From Callorhinus ursinus (lineage: Eukaryota > Chordata > Mammalia > Carnivora > Otariidae), in assembly GCF_003265705.1 (NCBI RefSeq), contig NW_020312894.1, positions 6,021,716 through 6,085,715 of the forward strand: DNA of 64,000 bases. The letters are read 5' to 3'. The translations under genes were made by a program, and so were the position numbers. A model generated the notes under the pieces. That model searched no databases. It worked only from the letters and a program-made list of their open reading frames with translations, and was not told the origin of the DNA. Numbering within the stretch: the first letter of the stretch is position 1; every line of letters begins with the position of its first letter. Positions 11,640 to 23,666 of this stretch are shown piece by piece.

Positions 11640-11790
11640 ATTGGGAAAATGATATGAAAGTATGAAGAAGAAACTTAAATCACCGATAACGTCACTGACA
11701 GATAACTACGGATTTCCTTCAAATTTCCCAGTGTGTTTGAAATTGGCATGCCTCACTTTCTAAAAAAGCTGATTATTCAAAAATCTCAAC
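11640..11790 (-). mobile_element. Possible decayed L1 3' region
   Basis: The order 'gaaaatgatatgaaagtatg...aatcaccgataacgtcact...gataactac' resembles a block commonly found in antisense 3' parts of old L1s. Weak match. Confidence 0.3.
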
Positions 11791-12204
11791 ATACACATGA
11801 ATTGTTGAACACGAGAGGGAAAACGACCTTCAAGGACCCCTTGCCTCAGCCTGTAATTTTGTAGCGGGGTTAACGGAGGCGCCTACTCGGGAGTGTGTGG
11901 CTCTCTGTACTTTGTTGTAAGTGTGGCACAAATTACACCACTTCCGTACTGTTTTCTCAGCATTATCAGAATCTTATATCATAGTAATCACTTTTCCTAA
12001 TAGTGCCTTGTATTAAAATTAAATCATTTGCTCAACTGTCCCCAGTTCTATGAGGCACCCCACTTTGTCCATGTCCGGAGCAACCAGTGGGAACTGAATT
12101 AGGGAAGGATGACTCTGTAACTCCCTCGATCTCTTGCAGGGATCTCTTCATAAATTCGAAATTATGAAACGCGTTGAGAAAATCGTAGAGTCCTAGGATT
12201 CTCA

Positions 12205-12765
12205 TGTTTTAACTTTTTATTTTAAATAATTCTGAATGTACGGAAGGGTTGCGAAGATAGTAGAGGGTCCCCTTGACCCAGCTTTGCCTGGTGTGTTAAC
12301 GTCTTATAAAACCTTAGTATGTTTGTCAAAACTGAGACGTTAGCATTTGTACAATGCTGTGATCTGCAGGCTTCTCCGGGTCTCCTCAGATTTCCCACTG
12401 GGGTCCTCTTTCTGTCCCAGAATCTAATCGAGGACCCCACAGGGCATGGAGTCCTAATATCTCCCTAGCCGCCTCCAATCTGTGACACTTCCTCAGTCTT
12501 CTCTTGACTTTCATAATCTCGATACTTTTGAGGAGTAATGATCCGTCGTCTTGCGGAAGGTCCCTCAGTTGGAGCTTCTCTGATGTCTTCTTATGCCATC
12601 GCGGTTATAGACTTGGGGGACATACGTCACAAAGGTGATGTGCCCTCCTTGTCGCATCACATGAGGGGGCACGTGACACCACATGACTCATCTCGGGTGA
12701 TGCTAAATCTTGACCTCCAGCCAGCATGTCCGCTCCACCTCCACCAGGCTCCCTTTCCATAGTTT
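12205..12765 (-). mobile_element. Ancient L1 (L1M-type) 3' UTR fragment
   Basis: On the plus strand a well-ordered antisense L1M 3' UTR: cggaagggttgcgaagatag, tgtcaaaactgagacgttag, ctccaatctgtgacacttcc, atacttttgaggagtaatga, ctgatgtcttcttatgcc, ctcgggtgatgctaaatctt. Short frames across it are not genes. Boundaries approximate. Confidence 0.75.
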
Positions 12766-12890
12766 GTTTGTTAAAGGAGTCTCATTTTCAGGGCTGCATT
12801 GATCGGGGAAAGCAGAGGCACAAAGGACTCGTCTAACGTTCTCCTCGCTGCCTCCCTTGGTGACGTCGGTCCACGAGCTGACGCGCCCCC

Positions 12891-13222
12891 GTGATTCTCA
12901 ATGCCGGCTGCACACCTGGGGATTCCTGGATCCTTCCTGAGAGTAGTGGTTCTCACAGTGTGGTTCCCAGACCGGGGAACTTGTTAGAAATGCAAATTCT
13001 TAGGCTCCACCCCTGACCTACAGATTGGAAACCCTGGGCATGGGGCGGGGCGGGGGAGGGAGCGGGTGGCCGCCTTTTAATAAGCTCTCCAGGTGATGCA
13101 GATGCACAGTGTTGAGAACCGTCCTAGAGTTTCTGGTGTAACTGGTCTGGGGTGTGGCCTGATCATCGGGAGTTTTTCAGAACTTCTCAGGTGATTCCAA
13201 TGTGCCGCCAAGATGGAGAGTT
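12891..13222 (+). mobile_element. MER5B-like hAT element, split by a second MER5
   Basis: The left half (gattctcaatgccggctgca, 12893-12943) and right half (aacttctcaggtgattccaa then tgtgccgcc, about 13180-13212) match the two ends of a MER5B-type nonautonomous hAT-Charlie transposon; between 13123 and 13180 is its middle (ggtctggggtgtggcctgat). A separate MER5A-type copy occupies 12944-13122. The nesting gives relative ages. Confidence 0.6.
12944..13122 (-). mobile_element. MER5A-like hAT element nested in MER5B-like element
   Basis: Minus-strand MER5A order is seen: agtggttctcacagtgtggt, ggaacttgttagaaatgcaa, attcttaggctccacccctg, then ctctccaggtgatgcagatg and gttgagaacc. The centre has gained a G-rich tract at 13041-13067 (tggggcggggcgggggaggg), with GC-box and G-quadruplex character. 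No transposase. Confidence 0.7.
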
Positions 13223-13837
13223 ACCCCCGGAGCCATATGCAAATTTTAGGACTTGCGTCTCAAGCGAACTGCCTCCTGCAGGCTGCTCTTCATCTGAATA
13301 ATGGCTTTTTCTATTGTTTATGGCAGATTTTTCTTCATCTCTCTAATCTGTATTATAAAAGAGTAGAAATGTAATTTCCCAGTTAGCTTATATTTTACAT
13401 GAAAAATGGCTATTTTGAATCAGACAAAAGGAAGGACATCTTTCAAAGGGTAATGACCCCTGTTTATTCAAATGGTAGCTTTCCAGTTTCAGTGCAAGAG
13501 GAGAGAACAATTCATTTTCCCTCAATTGGTTGTCTTCAGGGTATCTTCCCCCCTGCAAAGGAACACTTCTGAGAAAACCGCCTGGTGGTTAGAACGGAGA
13601 CAGCCGTCCTCAGGATCCTCTGGGCTTCCAAGCACTTTGTTCATGGTGTGATTGAGGATCAGGACCGATGCAAGCTTTGCCGGCGGATCTGAGATTCAGA
13701 GTAGACATTTGAGGAAGGCAGACACCTCCAGCGATGTGCAAACTGCAGAGAAGTGCAGCCCCACTTTGCACTTGAAACTTCACGTGTCCTCCTTGCTGGT
13801 TGTAGGGAGGCTTTCCGAGCCCCAGCACAGCCGGCTT
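13223..13837. other. Unassigned sequence
   Basis: No repeat or exon recognised. The AT-rich stretch 13300-13470 is repeat-poor. Confidence 0.35.
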
Positions 13838-14035
13838 TCGGGACAAGATAATCCTCAGGCTTGCGGGCTGTTCTGTGCATTGCAGGATGTTTGGTTGTAT
13901 CCCTGGCCTCTACCCACAGATGCCATGGCACGTCCTCCCAGCTGTGACAGCCACAAGTGTCTCCAGGCATTACCAAATGTTCCCCAGGGGTGGGAAGGAC
14001 AAAATGGTCCCAGTCATGAACCACTGGTCTCAGGA
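13838..14035 (-). mobile_element. MER20 (hAT-Charlie) element
   Basis: Minus-strand MER20 landmarks: gcaggatgtttggttgtatc, cctggcctctacccacagat, gtctccaggcattaccaaat, gttccccagggg and catgaaccactggtctc. A 200-codon minus-strand frame at 13659-14261 runs through it and is therefore not a gene. Confidence 0.75.
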
Positions 14036-16457
14036 GACAGAGGTCAGAGGGGCTTGAACCAAGGTCCAGCCCAGCAGGTCCAGTGGCCCTGCCAGTAAGC
14101 TCATCTGCTTCTCTGGGCCCTCCTGGCCTGGCCCTCCTGGTTCTGCCCTTGGAGCAGCCCCCAGCTCCTGTGTTCAAGCCCACCTGGCTCAGACTCTGTC
14201 TCTGCCCGTTTGACTCTATATATGTGGCGCTCTGCCTTGCCGTGTGCTCCGACCAGGTCACCTCCGACTGTGAGGGACAGCCAGATGGCCTCAGCAGTCT
14301 GTGGGTGGACTCTAATCCTTAGGCTTCTGGAACGTGGAGGACACCAGACACCCAGGCGTGGGGACCTCGAGGAGTCCACCCGCTGCCCTGTGATGCTCTC
14401 GTTTTCCCCGCACTACTGAGCGTGGTGCAGGGTCGGTTACGTTCGCTGACTGCATTTCTGTGTTTCCTGCCTGCTTCCCGAGGGACAGGTTTTTTTTTTC
14501 CCCTTTTGTATAAATATTTGTGTTGCCTCATTTTGAAGAGGGGTTCTTTTTGTTAGACGCAGCAGATTATTGGGATAAAATCTTCAGTGCTCCAAACTAT
14601 TTATATCCCTCCTTTGTCCTGGCCTGTACCTTCCCAGGGGACCCTGGTGCTGTTGGACCAATGGCTACTGACCTCTGCCAGTTTATTCGGTCCAGAGAGC
14701 ACACATCTTTCAGTGGATTACATAGAACATTTTATTCTTGCCCATCAGGGCAGGGGCACGTTTTCTCTTTTGGATATTTCACATCCAGAAGGAAGACGAC
14801 TTCCCAGTAAGGAACTCCCAGTCCTTCATCCTTCCAGGAGAGAGGTGGGCAGGAATATCAGGTACTGCTGAGGCTTGGCCTTGAACACGTCCAGTTTTAC
14901 CCTCGAGGATAAGCTGGGGCCCTCCCTGTTCACATCTGAAGGCTTTAAGAGACCGTCAGATGTCTGCAAAGGGTGGGATTCTGGCGGGAGCCTCCCGGAG
15001 GTTGACTGCACTGACGGGCCGGTTGGAGTGGCTGGCGTGACTTCCATACCCCCTTGAGAGCAGATGCTCTGGTCATGCGGGGATGGAGTGAGAAAAGGGG
15101 GAGCAGCGTGTGGGCCCTTCAAGATCGTCTACATTCTCTCTTCTCCGAAAGGTCAGGGCACGTGGATTAGGGCATCGCTAAGCTCCCATTAGCTTTGGGT
15201 GAGAGGGTCTGGCTTCTTATTTTATTTGAATGTGGGTGAGAACCGAAGGTGAAGGCAGGGAATGGAAGTGCTGAAACACTCACTCCAGCCCACGAGGGAG
15301 AAACCAGGGTGAATAAGAGGCTCTTCTGCCCTTCTGTCTGGCCTCAGAATGGCAACAAATAGACCTGACTTCCAGTGCCATTTCTGGTCCACCCGCAGTG
15401 TCTGCCCCGGGGGAGTAATTGGGAATCGTGAGGCTGTGTCCAGGGTCAGTAGAACCTCTGCCTTAATTGACTCAAAAGGTCTCAATAGGTCCTCAAAGGA
15501 AGTGTTAGAGTATGGTGGGTGGGAGAGAAATAACCACAGCACAAAACACATGCCGTGTGTTTAAAGAGAGCTTGTTGAAGAATCAGAGCCTGAGCGAGCG
15601 AGAGCAAGCGTTGAGTTTGGGAATCACGGAGGGCTTCATTTAAGGTAAGACCTTATTTTCTACCTCATGTGTTTGTAAGGGTAGTCTGCCACGAGTGTCC
15701 GTGCCTCCAGAGTCTGTGATAATGTTTCATTCCCCAGTGACACGCCGGCAGGCCGCCCCGTTTCTACTAGGTGTACATGTCGAAGGAAGCAGAGGATAGA
15801 AGCCTTGGAGGGAAGGAAGCCCATGCTCATGGGGCAGAGGAAGAAGGGCCTGGGGCTCAGCTGGCTCACATCCGCAGAGTCTGTGTTGGGCCGTGTTGGT
15901 GTACTGCCTCCAGTGACCTGCCCTTGGTCAGGCTGAATTTGCTTCTCCGGGTCCTTGGTTCCGGTTCCCTAAGTTCAGGTGCGGCTCTACTTCTGGGCAC
16001 GTAGCACAGCCTCCTGGGTGGATGCAAGGGCACGAAAGTGCAGCGTTGCCAGAGAGGCCAGCCACTCATTTGGCCAGGTGGCCTCTTTCCCCGGGGTGTT
16101 TTAAAATCTGTGAAGCAATTTGAAGTCCCCTCCCCAAATCCTGGCAGATAGTAAATCGCGGGCTTCAAAATGACTAGGAAGACCTGATATACGGTGAGAA
16201 AGGTCCTCTCTGAGTTATTTCTACTTCTGTTTTCTCCCAGATTGATTAGCACAACCCTCCGTGGGCTGAACTCTGAGCCGCATCCCAGCTGTGCAGTGGG
16301 AACCATCCCAAGAGGCTCACAGGTGCCTGGCGGGGCCCATCCCTCAGTTGCCCGGTAGGACCAGCCCCCCAGCGGTCCCCTGGCTACTTGGCCGTTAGCT
16401 ATGATGATGGCGACAAAAGATTAGCCAGATGGTCATAACATCACTGGCTTGGGTAAA
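14036..16457. other. Unassigned sequence
   Basis: Mixed composition. Frames up to about 146 codons (15866-16306, minus) overlap others on the opposite strand and have no family motif. The string gagcgagcgagagcaagcg at 15593 is a small purine-rich curiosity. No confident repeat call. Confidence 0.35.
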
Positions 16458-16536
16458 TTTTTTTTTTTTTTTTTTTTTCCAAGTTTTCCGGGCCCCAAAA
16501 TTTTTTGTCTTTGTTTTATTTAGACTTGAAAGATCC

Positions 16537-16574
<38 letters not shown>
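16458..16574. repeat. Two long poly-T tracts
   Basis: A 21-T run (16458-16478) and a 36-T run (16539-16574) flank 60 bases of unique sequence. They look like the A-tails of minus-strand retroposons whose bodies are missing, or a poorly assembled stretch. No SINE head follows either run. Confidence 0.8.
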
Positions 16575-16577
<3 letters not shown>

Positions 16578-16659
16578 TTCTATTAAACATACGTTATTTC
16601 TAAATAATTCTCAGGCAAATGACTATAAGGGCTAGAAATGTAAAGTGATGTGAATTGTT

Positions 16660-17080
16660 CTTTATGGTTCCCCAATGCCCAGATTACAGAGTGTCTTGTT
16701 TGATTCATCTGGCTTGAAAAGACTCCTTGACTTACCTTCAGGTTCCTCTAATGCCTCTTTTCCTCCAGGTCTTGCTTTGGCCCCTGCCCTGTCTTTGGCC
16801 TGCCCAGTCCCTCTTAGTGAGTGTCTCCCTCCCCTTGATATCTGACCTCCGTGGCCTGCCTTTGGCAAGAATCCCCCTGACTCCTGATGTCTTGTCTTAG
16901 GAATTTTCCACCCGCTGAGCCCCTCTCTCCGCTCCTTTGCTCTAATTCTTCACTTGTCCTTGTTGTGCTCAGAGGTGAGCTGGATCTCTCCCTATTGCAG
17001 TAGTCTTGAACAAAGTCTTCCTTACTGTAGTGACAAGTGTCAGAACAATCTTTCTTTAACTGCTGCTGTCTCAGGTGAGG
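16660..17080 (+). mobile_element. Putative decayed ERV LTR
   Basis: The order gccttt-ggcaagaatccccctgact, cctgatgtcttgtcttagga, ttttccacccgctgagcccc, tcttcacttgtccttgttgt and gtcttgaacaaagtcttcct resembles the U3-R-U5 part of a mammalian LTR, ending with an 'aataaag tctgcctta'-type block. Family not identified. Confidence 0.45.
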
Positions 17081-17489
17081 GAGGTGAACAGGGCCCCCGT
17101 TTCACTGAAAGAGAAAATGAGGCCCCTAGTGGTCAGCTCCCATGGATGACACATGATGGCACTGGGTCTGGAGCCAGACAGCCCTGACTTTTTCTGGCCT
17201 TTCAGACTGTACAATTTGCCCTTAGCCTTCGAGCCAGGAATCTGAATTTCCTTACTTGATTTTCTTCCATGTGTCCGGGAAACTATTAGGGGGCAAGGAA
17301 CCCATCACAGAAAGGACAGGGAGGGGAGAGAAGGTGGAAACTAATCCTTTTTGACCTGTGTCTTCCCAGTGACCAGGCTTCCCTAAGTTGCTGATGAAAC
17401 AGGTTTTAACTTCTGTTCCTGGAATTAATCCTCCGGGTGGAACCTTTACCTTGTGTTTAAGATGACCCCTAATGGCTTCCGTTTATCAT

Positions 17490-17610
17490 AAATAGAAGGG
17501 GCACCTCTAGTTGGCTGCATAACCTTGAGCAAGTTGCTTAACTTCTTTATGCTTTGGCTTTTTCTTGTGTTCCAAGAAAAAAGCCAGCACTAAGGCTAAT
17601 TCCAGTATTA
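17490..17610 (+). repeat. MIR fragment
   Basis: Has the MIR core gcataaccttgagcaagttg then cttaacttctttatgctttg, equivalent to 'gtgtgaccttgggcaagttacttaacctctctg'. Confidence 0.6.
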
Positions 17611-18269
17611 AAATTCAGTGAGACTAATATTCAAGACCACTGATGGTTAGAAAAGAGGATACAAGATATAGGGAGGGAGGGCACAGAAGCCAGTTACTGA
17701 CAGAATTTGGAATTAAGGGCTCAGCTCCCTTTTGGACTGTTCCTTCCTCTCCGCCTAGCCATGTCAGCTCACTGCGGGCTGTCCGTAAATGTGACTCAGT
17801 AGACTGAGTGATGGCTGCGGGTGGCCCTCTCAGGATGCCAGGTTCAGCAACGTCAGAGGGATCTGATCAGCAACAGAGAGGTTGGCTCCCCAGCTTGTGC
17901 CTCAGCTTAGCATGATACGTGATGTGCAACCTCTACGCATTGACTGATGGAAGAACCTCAGATCAACAGGTGCTAACCAGATTTCAGGGAAGGACAGGAG
18001 GTGGAGCAAGGTAGGACGTGCTTCTGGATTCTGTGTTAAGCCCAATCTCTTAACTGTGCCCCAGTCTCAGATTTGAGGGTGACTGGCCTCAGTTCAACAG
18101 AGGAATTAATCTCCGTTTGCAGGCCTGCAGCAGACACTAACTAGCTTCTTTCCTTATTTCTGGGGTCAGCTGGGCACCCTCCTGGGTCTTCTGTGGAAGA
18201 TTCTGAATCTTACACCTGCCTCCATTATAGTCATTGTCACAAGCTGCGATTGTTTGCATGCCTACGTCC
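17611..18269. other. Unassigned sequence
   Basis: No exon, RNA gene or confident repeat seen. Confidence 0.35.
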
Positions 18270-18350
18270 CAGTGGAGTGTGTGTTCCTGGAGGCAGGACA
18301 TTGTCCTTGAGGCCCTTAATGAGCACCTATTGAATGTACTGTATATATAT
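18270..18350 (+). repeat. L2 3'-end fragment
   Basis: gtgttcctggaggcaggaca then ttgtccttgag and gagcacctattgaatgta fit the L2 3' end. Short. Confidence 0.4.
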
Positions 18351-18664
18351 TTGGTATACTGTTGAATTTCCTGGAAAAATCCAGACCAGAGGTGGGGTGA
18401 GCAGAGTTGGAATCCCAGCCCTCCTGGCACTGAGGGGTGTGACCGTGGTGTCAGGGAAGGAGGGCTGCGTCTGCCTTATGCCTCTTACCAGCAGGGTGGC
18501 TGTGGTCTCTCGATGCCTGACTTCTTTTGAGATTTGGTTTCTGTACCTAGGGCAGGACCCTTACATTCCATGAGCAACTTCTGTGTTAGTTTTCACGGAG
18601 ATTCTTCTCTGAAGAGGATGGACTTTGATGGGGTGACCTGTTCCCCTAGAGGTTTGGAGGGTGG

Positions 18665-18785
18665 GCTCAGAGTCAGATAGACTGCAGTCCACCTCTGGGC
18701 TGGGCCTCTGCCCTGGTGAGTGACCGTGAGCATGTCACTCCCTTTCTTGTCTCACTTTACCTTGCTGTTGAATGTGGGGAACTGT
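18665..18785 (+). repeat. MIR fragment
   Basis: Contains cagagtcagatagactgcag, a cysteine-codon-like 'ctgggcctctgccctgg' block, then gtgaccgtgagcatgtcact and gaatgtggggaac, in MIR order. Confidence 0.55.
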
Positions 18786-19999
18786 GGTGTCAGCCTCGGG
18801 TGGTTGTTGTCAGCCGTTGCTCTGCATTACACGCTCTGTGTGGTGCTGGGTGCACCAAACACGCCCAGTGAGTGTGAGCCGTGTTGTTGGCGTGACACCA
18901 TCCAAGTTATGCTCCAGCTACTCTTCTTCAAACTTCAGTGTGATCTTTGAGGTACCTCTCTTCAGCAATGAGAGAAGTTATTTTGAAAAATTTTCCTAAA
19001 ATTGGTTTTCATGAAGAAGAATGCATATTCATTACTGAGAAGAAAAGCCTAAGAACAGGTTGCCTGTGATCCTACCGCACAAGCAGACCATGGTTCATAT
19101 TTCATCATATTCCCTTCAGATGGCTTTCTGTTTGTGTATTGTTTTGGTACATGATTTATAATTTGATTTTTTTTACTTAGATGTTCCCGTTGTTTCTTTT
19201 TCTCATATTATAATTAGTACCATTTCCATTGAAAACAGAAGTCTTTTTCCTCATTTCAGATGATTTCCTTCGGATCTCTCCTCAGAAGGGTCTTGCTACA
19301 GCCTTAGCTAGGATGGTGAGGGCAGTTCTGTCTGGGGTCGTTTTGTATCTTCTTTTGTCTCCTTGAGTTTTGGTACGTCTAATCTAATCAGCATCAGTCC
19401 GTGCCAGTTGATTTGAAAATGCTCACTTATTTTTTAAATCAGTACTTATATGCTAATTCCAGAGAGCTATCAGTCTTTCTGAGTGAGTCCAAATTTATTC
19501 TTGAATCTACAGAGATTTTTCTGAATCCGTTCCATGCACCCTATAAGTACATTTTTATTTTTCTAGCTCTAGATATTCCATTTTAATATTTATGTATATG
19601 TGCATTTGCTGGAAATTCAGGAGGTGTGGTTTCCTTTGTGATAACGCTTTCTTCAAGATAATTTCTGCAGCGGTCCTGGGAGTGGGAGAAAGCTCTGGTT
19701 TTATGAGGAAAGAATCTCTCTCTTAGACTCAAAGATGCCTGGAAGATTCTCTCCAGTAGCTCAAAAGTCCCTTTATCTTTGTTTCTGCCCCCCTCCCCCA
19801 CCTTTCCTACAGTCTTGCATTTTCTATCACACCCCACCCGAAGCATGTCCGGTAACAAATTGTATGATCTTGGGCTTTCTGCCATTTTGGTCCCCACTGT
19901 TTCATAATGGCTGTGAGATACCTATAAGGGGAAATGGGGAAATTGGTTGAAATCGAGCTCCTCATTTACATCAGTTCTAAGCCTTTCCCTGAGGTGTTT
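18786..19999. other. AT-rich unassigned sequence with possible old L1 scrap
   Basis: 19020-19220 has texture like antisense old L1 3' sequence (ttgcctgtgatcctaccgca, ttttggtacatgatttataa), but the match is weak. The rest is AT-rich with no recognised element. Confidence 0.3.
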
Positions 20000-20345
20000 A
20001 AAATTTAACCTTCGCCCCAGCCCTCTATGAGAGACATTATCCTCCCAGTTTATTGATAAGTAAGCCAGGCCTCCATGGTGTAGGCGGCAGGAGAGTCCAT
20101 ATGGAGAATCTAGTTGTTCCTGATTCCTGGTAAATCCTTACCCTTCTGGCAGTTTGATTTTTTTGATCCATCCTTGGATTCCTTGAGCCATTGGCTTCCT
20201 CTCTTTGCTGAGGCTAGTGTAGAAGGGTTTGCGTCATTTGTAGCCCCAAAGAATCCTAACACGCTGTCCTTATTTAACCTTCCACTAGACTGTGACCTCC
20301 TTGAGATTAGCGACTGGGGCCCTGCTTATTCTCTGATCTCTAGCA
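20000..20345. repeat. MIR-like and L2-like scraps
   Basis: 20010-20095 (gagacattatcctcccagtt, tattgataagtaagccagg) resembles antisense MIR. 20275-20345 (ccactagactgtgacctcct, tgagattagc) resembles sense L2 3' sequence. Both short and diverged. Confidence 0.35.
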
Positions 20346-22943
20346 GAAGAAGGAAGGAGAACATTTGCTGAAACAAAAATAAGAATAGATTGGCAGAACA
20401 TTGAACAGAATATTTGAAATCAGGATTATCTTGCAAATTTGGGCCATATGGTTCCTTATATTATAATATAAAGTTCCTTTCAACTTGAAAATTCTATTAG
20501 TTATAACCAAAGCATGAGTGCCCTAAGCCTTGGAAGTTCCCATCATGAGGACTTGGGCTTCTCCTCGGAAGATAATTGGCAGTGTGTCCCTGAAACCCTC
20601 TCTAGAGGCCATTCATGAACAGCTGGTAAATTAGAAAGAAAGAAAAAAGAAGTCAGAGTGTGTGAAGCTGACTGCCTGGGAGAAGTCTCTGGTGTTGAGA
20701 AAGAAGAGTTGTTGAGAGGCCCCCAGATGCTCATGCTGTGTCCTCCAAAGCGTCCCAGCCAGCGTGACTGCCTGACTGTAAGGTACAGAAGTCTACTCAT
20801 GAAAGAGCAAGAAAGCGGGATTTATGGCTAGAATAAAAGTGTATTCCTTGGATCCTAAATACAATAAGGACAGGCAAGCCTGAGTAGAGTGTCCTGGTAT
20901 CTCTTTCTCCCCTTTCATCTTTGTTGCTAGTCTGCTTTTTTCTGCTCATTGCAGCCCAGCTTCTCTGGTCATCCCCGTGTACGTGTGGTTCTGTCTGGGC
21001 CAAAATGGCGGCACTCAATCTCATCACCTTCCTAGTGGGTCTCGCCTAAGCAGTTGACTCTGTCTCCTTGTCCCTGATCACAAAGCTTCTCTGAGGAAAT
21101 CTGACTGGCTAAGATTGAATAAAGCCCTCACCCGTTACGCAGTCATTATCTGCAGTCAGTGGGATTATATGATTGAAGGAGCTCTACTTTGGAGAGAGAA
21201 GCTATCAGTCAAGTAGAACCTGCTGGAGAGAACGTTGTAAGGACAAACTTGGAGTGACCATTGCGAGTAATTAGCGCTCCCATAAACATTCTAACTGTAC
21301 AGAATAACTCACCACCAGTTTATTTAAAAAAAATTCCAGGTCCTTTTCTGTATTTCAAGAATGACACAACATTGGTGTACACTTGGTTTTCCAGGAAGAC
21401 ATCTGCTGTGTATATGGCACGGCAGCCTTGAACTTCACGTGTAAGCCCTGCCTTGTCTACAGTGGCTTGAGGGGCTGTCAGGTGGCAGTATTTTACGCAG
21501 ATGTAACTCCCTCTTACAAGGTTGTATATTTTTCTAATTTAACACATGTGAGTGTTCACGTAATCCTTGGAGGAAGTCAGGTGAAAGAGAACAGCAAGAT
21601 AAATGAGGCCAGGATAAACGAGCTGGGGAAGAATAAGCCTCTGTTGTGTTAGTTTGGTTGCTTTCTACACAGTGACGTGATTGATAGAACAAAAGCAGGA
21701 CAAGACAAGACAACATAAAAATGGGGCTTAAGCCTGTGAATCAGATTAAAGATCACAGGGTAGGAAGCATCCTGTGAACACAATTGGCTGAGATATAAGA
21801 AAACATAAAAGTGTCCCCGCGTCCCCTAATAGACAGGGAGATAGGAAGACAACGAGGCAGCTGTGGGGACCTGAGTGACAGTAATAGAGATGCTGGAAGT
21901 CTTGGCGCTCAGCCCCGCCCCTGCTCCAAGTAGATATACAAGGTCTTGTCTCTCCTTCCTGTTGTCTTTTGCGTCTGGGCTTGGGTCCATTTGTGGAGAG
22001 CAGTGCTGCTGGAATCGGAAGGGTCGGTGATGACTGCGTGATGAAGGGCGGCTCCTGAGAGAGGATCGAGCCAGCATCTCTCTCCCTGCCCACTCTTTCT
22101 TACCGGAAATAGTTAAGAGTTAAGAGTGAAGGTCAAGGATGTCATAGGCCAGCAATAAAAATGAGATAGGACTAAATCAAAGATCATGCAGTTAGGATGC
22201 TTTTGGGTGCCAAGAGTGAATTCAAACTGAGGTTAAACAGTGGCTGGGATTTATCTGCATGTGAGGCTGGCAAGTCCAGCGTAGGGTGGGCTTTGGGGCT
22301 ACTTCAATTTGGCTGCTCCCTGCCATCAAGGATCTGATTGTGTATCCATGCTGGCTTCCCTGCTGTCAGCTTCATCCCCAGGGGAAAGATGGCCACAGAA
22401 GTTCCAGACTTCATGGCCCCCCTCCTGTTCCAAGCACAAGGAACGAGTGTCTCCCAGCGTGCCTAGATCAGAGATGAGCATTTCTCTTGGAAGCCTCAGA
22501 AATTCCTTCTCCCTCCAGGGTAGACCTGGGATTCACCCAAGACAGAAGATGGTCAGTGGCTGGGCCGAGGACACTCTTGAGGTCTAGCAGGAGGCTATCA
22601 GGAGGCAGTCCTGGGCAGTGCCATCCACCTCATCCCAGAGGAGCATGCCACATGTTCCTTGAGAGTAGGAGCTGTAAGAAGATCAACCACAGTGGGACAC
22701 CGAATGGCAGGCTCTAATCCTGCTGGGGAGAGAGCCCATCCCATCACTTTGGGGCAAGTGTGCAAGCCTGGCTCCAGGACCAGAGGCAGTGACAGAGCAA
22801 AGGCTCTGTCAGGCTCAGCTGCCTATAGTTTTGCAGAGTGACAAGCAGTCCCAGGAGCATCAGAAGAAGCCCCCAGAAAGAATAATGCATGAACGCTTCT
22901 TGACTCCCCTACAGAAAGGGGAGGGGAACAGGGTCATTGTTCT
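20346..22943. other. Unassigned sequence
   Basis: No confident repeat or exon. 20380-20520 and 21120-21330 are AT-rich and repeat-poor. A 115-codon minus-strand frame (21746-22093) has no family motif. A YY1-like site is at 21001. Confidence 0.35.
21001..21012 (+). promoter_or_regulatory. Consensus YY1-like motif
   Basis: CAAAATGGCGGC matches the YY1 core AAAATGGCGGC exactly and retains its CpG. It is outside any repeat I can name. Occupancy is unknown. Confidence 0.35.
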
Positions 22944-23143
22944 TTTTTTTTTTTTTTAAAGATTTTATTTATTTATTTGAGAGAGAGAGAGAATGAGAGA
23001 TAGCATGAGAGAGAAGAGGGTCAGAGGGAGAAGCAGACTCCCCGCTGAGCAGGGAGCCTGATGCGGGACTCGATCCCGGGACTCCAGGATCATGACCTGA
23101 GCCGAAGGCAGTCGCTTAACCAACTGAGCCACCCAGGCGCCCC
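22944..23143 (-). mobile_element. Can-SINE (tRNA-derived carnivoran SINE), full length
   Basis: On the plus strand: poly-T, ttaaagattttatttattta, a GA-rich block, gagcagggagcctgatgcgg, gatcatgacctgagccgaag and gagccacccaggcgcccc. The head is tRNA-Lys related and holds the RNA polymerase III box region. The 11-bp direct repeat gtcattgttct flanks it (22933-22943 and 23147-23157), the target-site duplication from L1-driven insertion. Little divergence, so fairly young. Confidence 0.95.
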
Positions 23144-23666
23144 AGAGTCATTGTTCTCAAACCCTCGACTGCCCTTCCCGGTCGGGTGTGGTGGCCTGGT
23201 GAACAGGGGCCACATCCCACTGCCACTTGTGGTTGTCAGCACAACTTGGATTATTATCCTGCCCCCACCCTTACCCTGCCCCGAGGAAGGAAGTATTCCA
23301 ATTTTGGGAAGGGTCTACCTGCCCTCTGCAGAGGTGTAAAGGCCCATCTTTTAGACAGTGGGCTCCAGACAGCATCCAGTCAATCATCCTCACCAGTAAG
23401 GAATTTTTAGTGCACTCAAGATATAGACCCAATTTTTTTCTATAAAGCATAACCATGAACTATATTGTAGTAATGTAGTACTTTACAGAACTGGTTCTAT
23501 ACAGATATTTTCAAAGACAAGTTAAAAGTAAGCATACGTAAAGTTGCCGTCTTCTCTTCCATCACCCCCATGGACAAGAGAATATCTGCACAAGTGCCTA
23601 GACCAGCTTTGGAGACCAGTGTCCCAGCACTGCCAGATTTTAACAGCCTTGAGGGCAGGGACCATG
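23144..23666. other. Unassigned sequence
   Basis: No recognised element. A stretch like gagggcagggaccatg just before the poly-T at 23667 resembles an L2 3' end (short). Confidence 0.35.

Noticed and set aside
13659..14261. 200-codon minus-strand open frame
   Set aside because: It runs through a MER20 transposon and has no protein family signature. The opposite strand is also open over most of it, as expected by chance in GC-rich repeat DNA.
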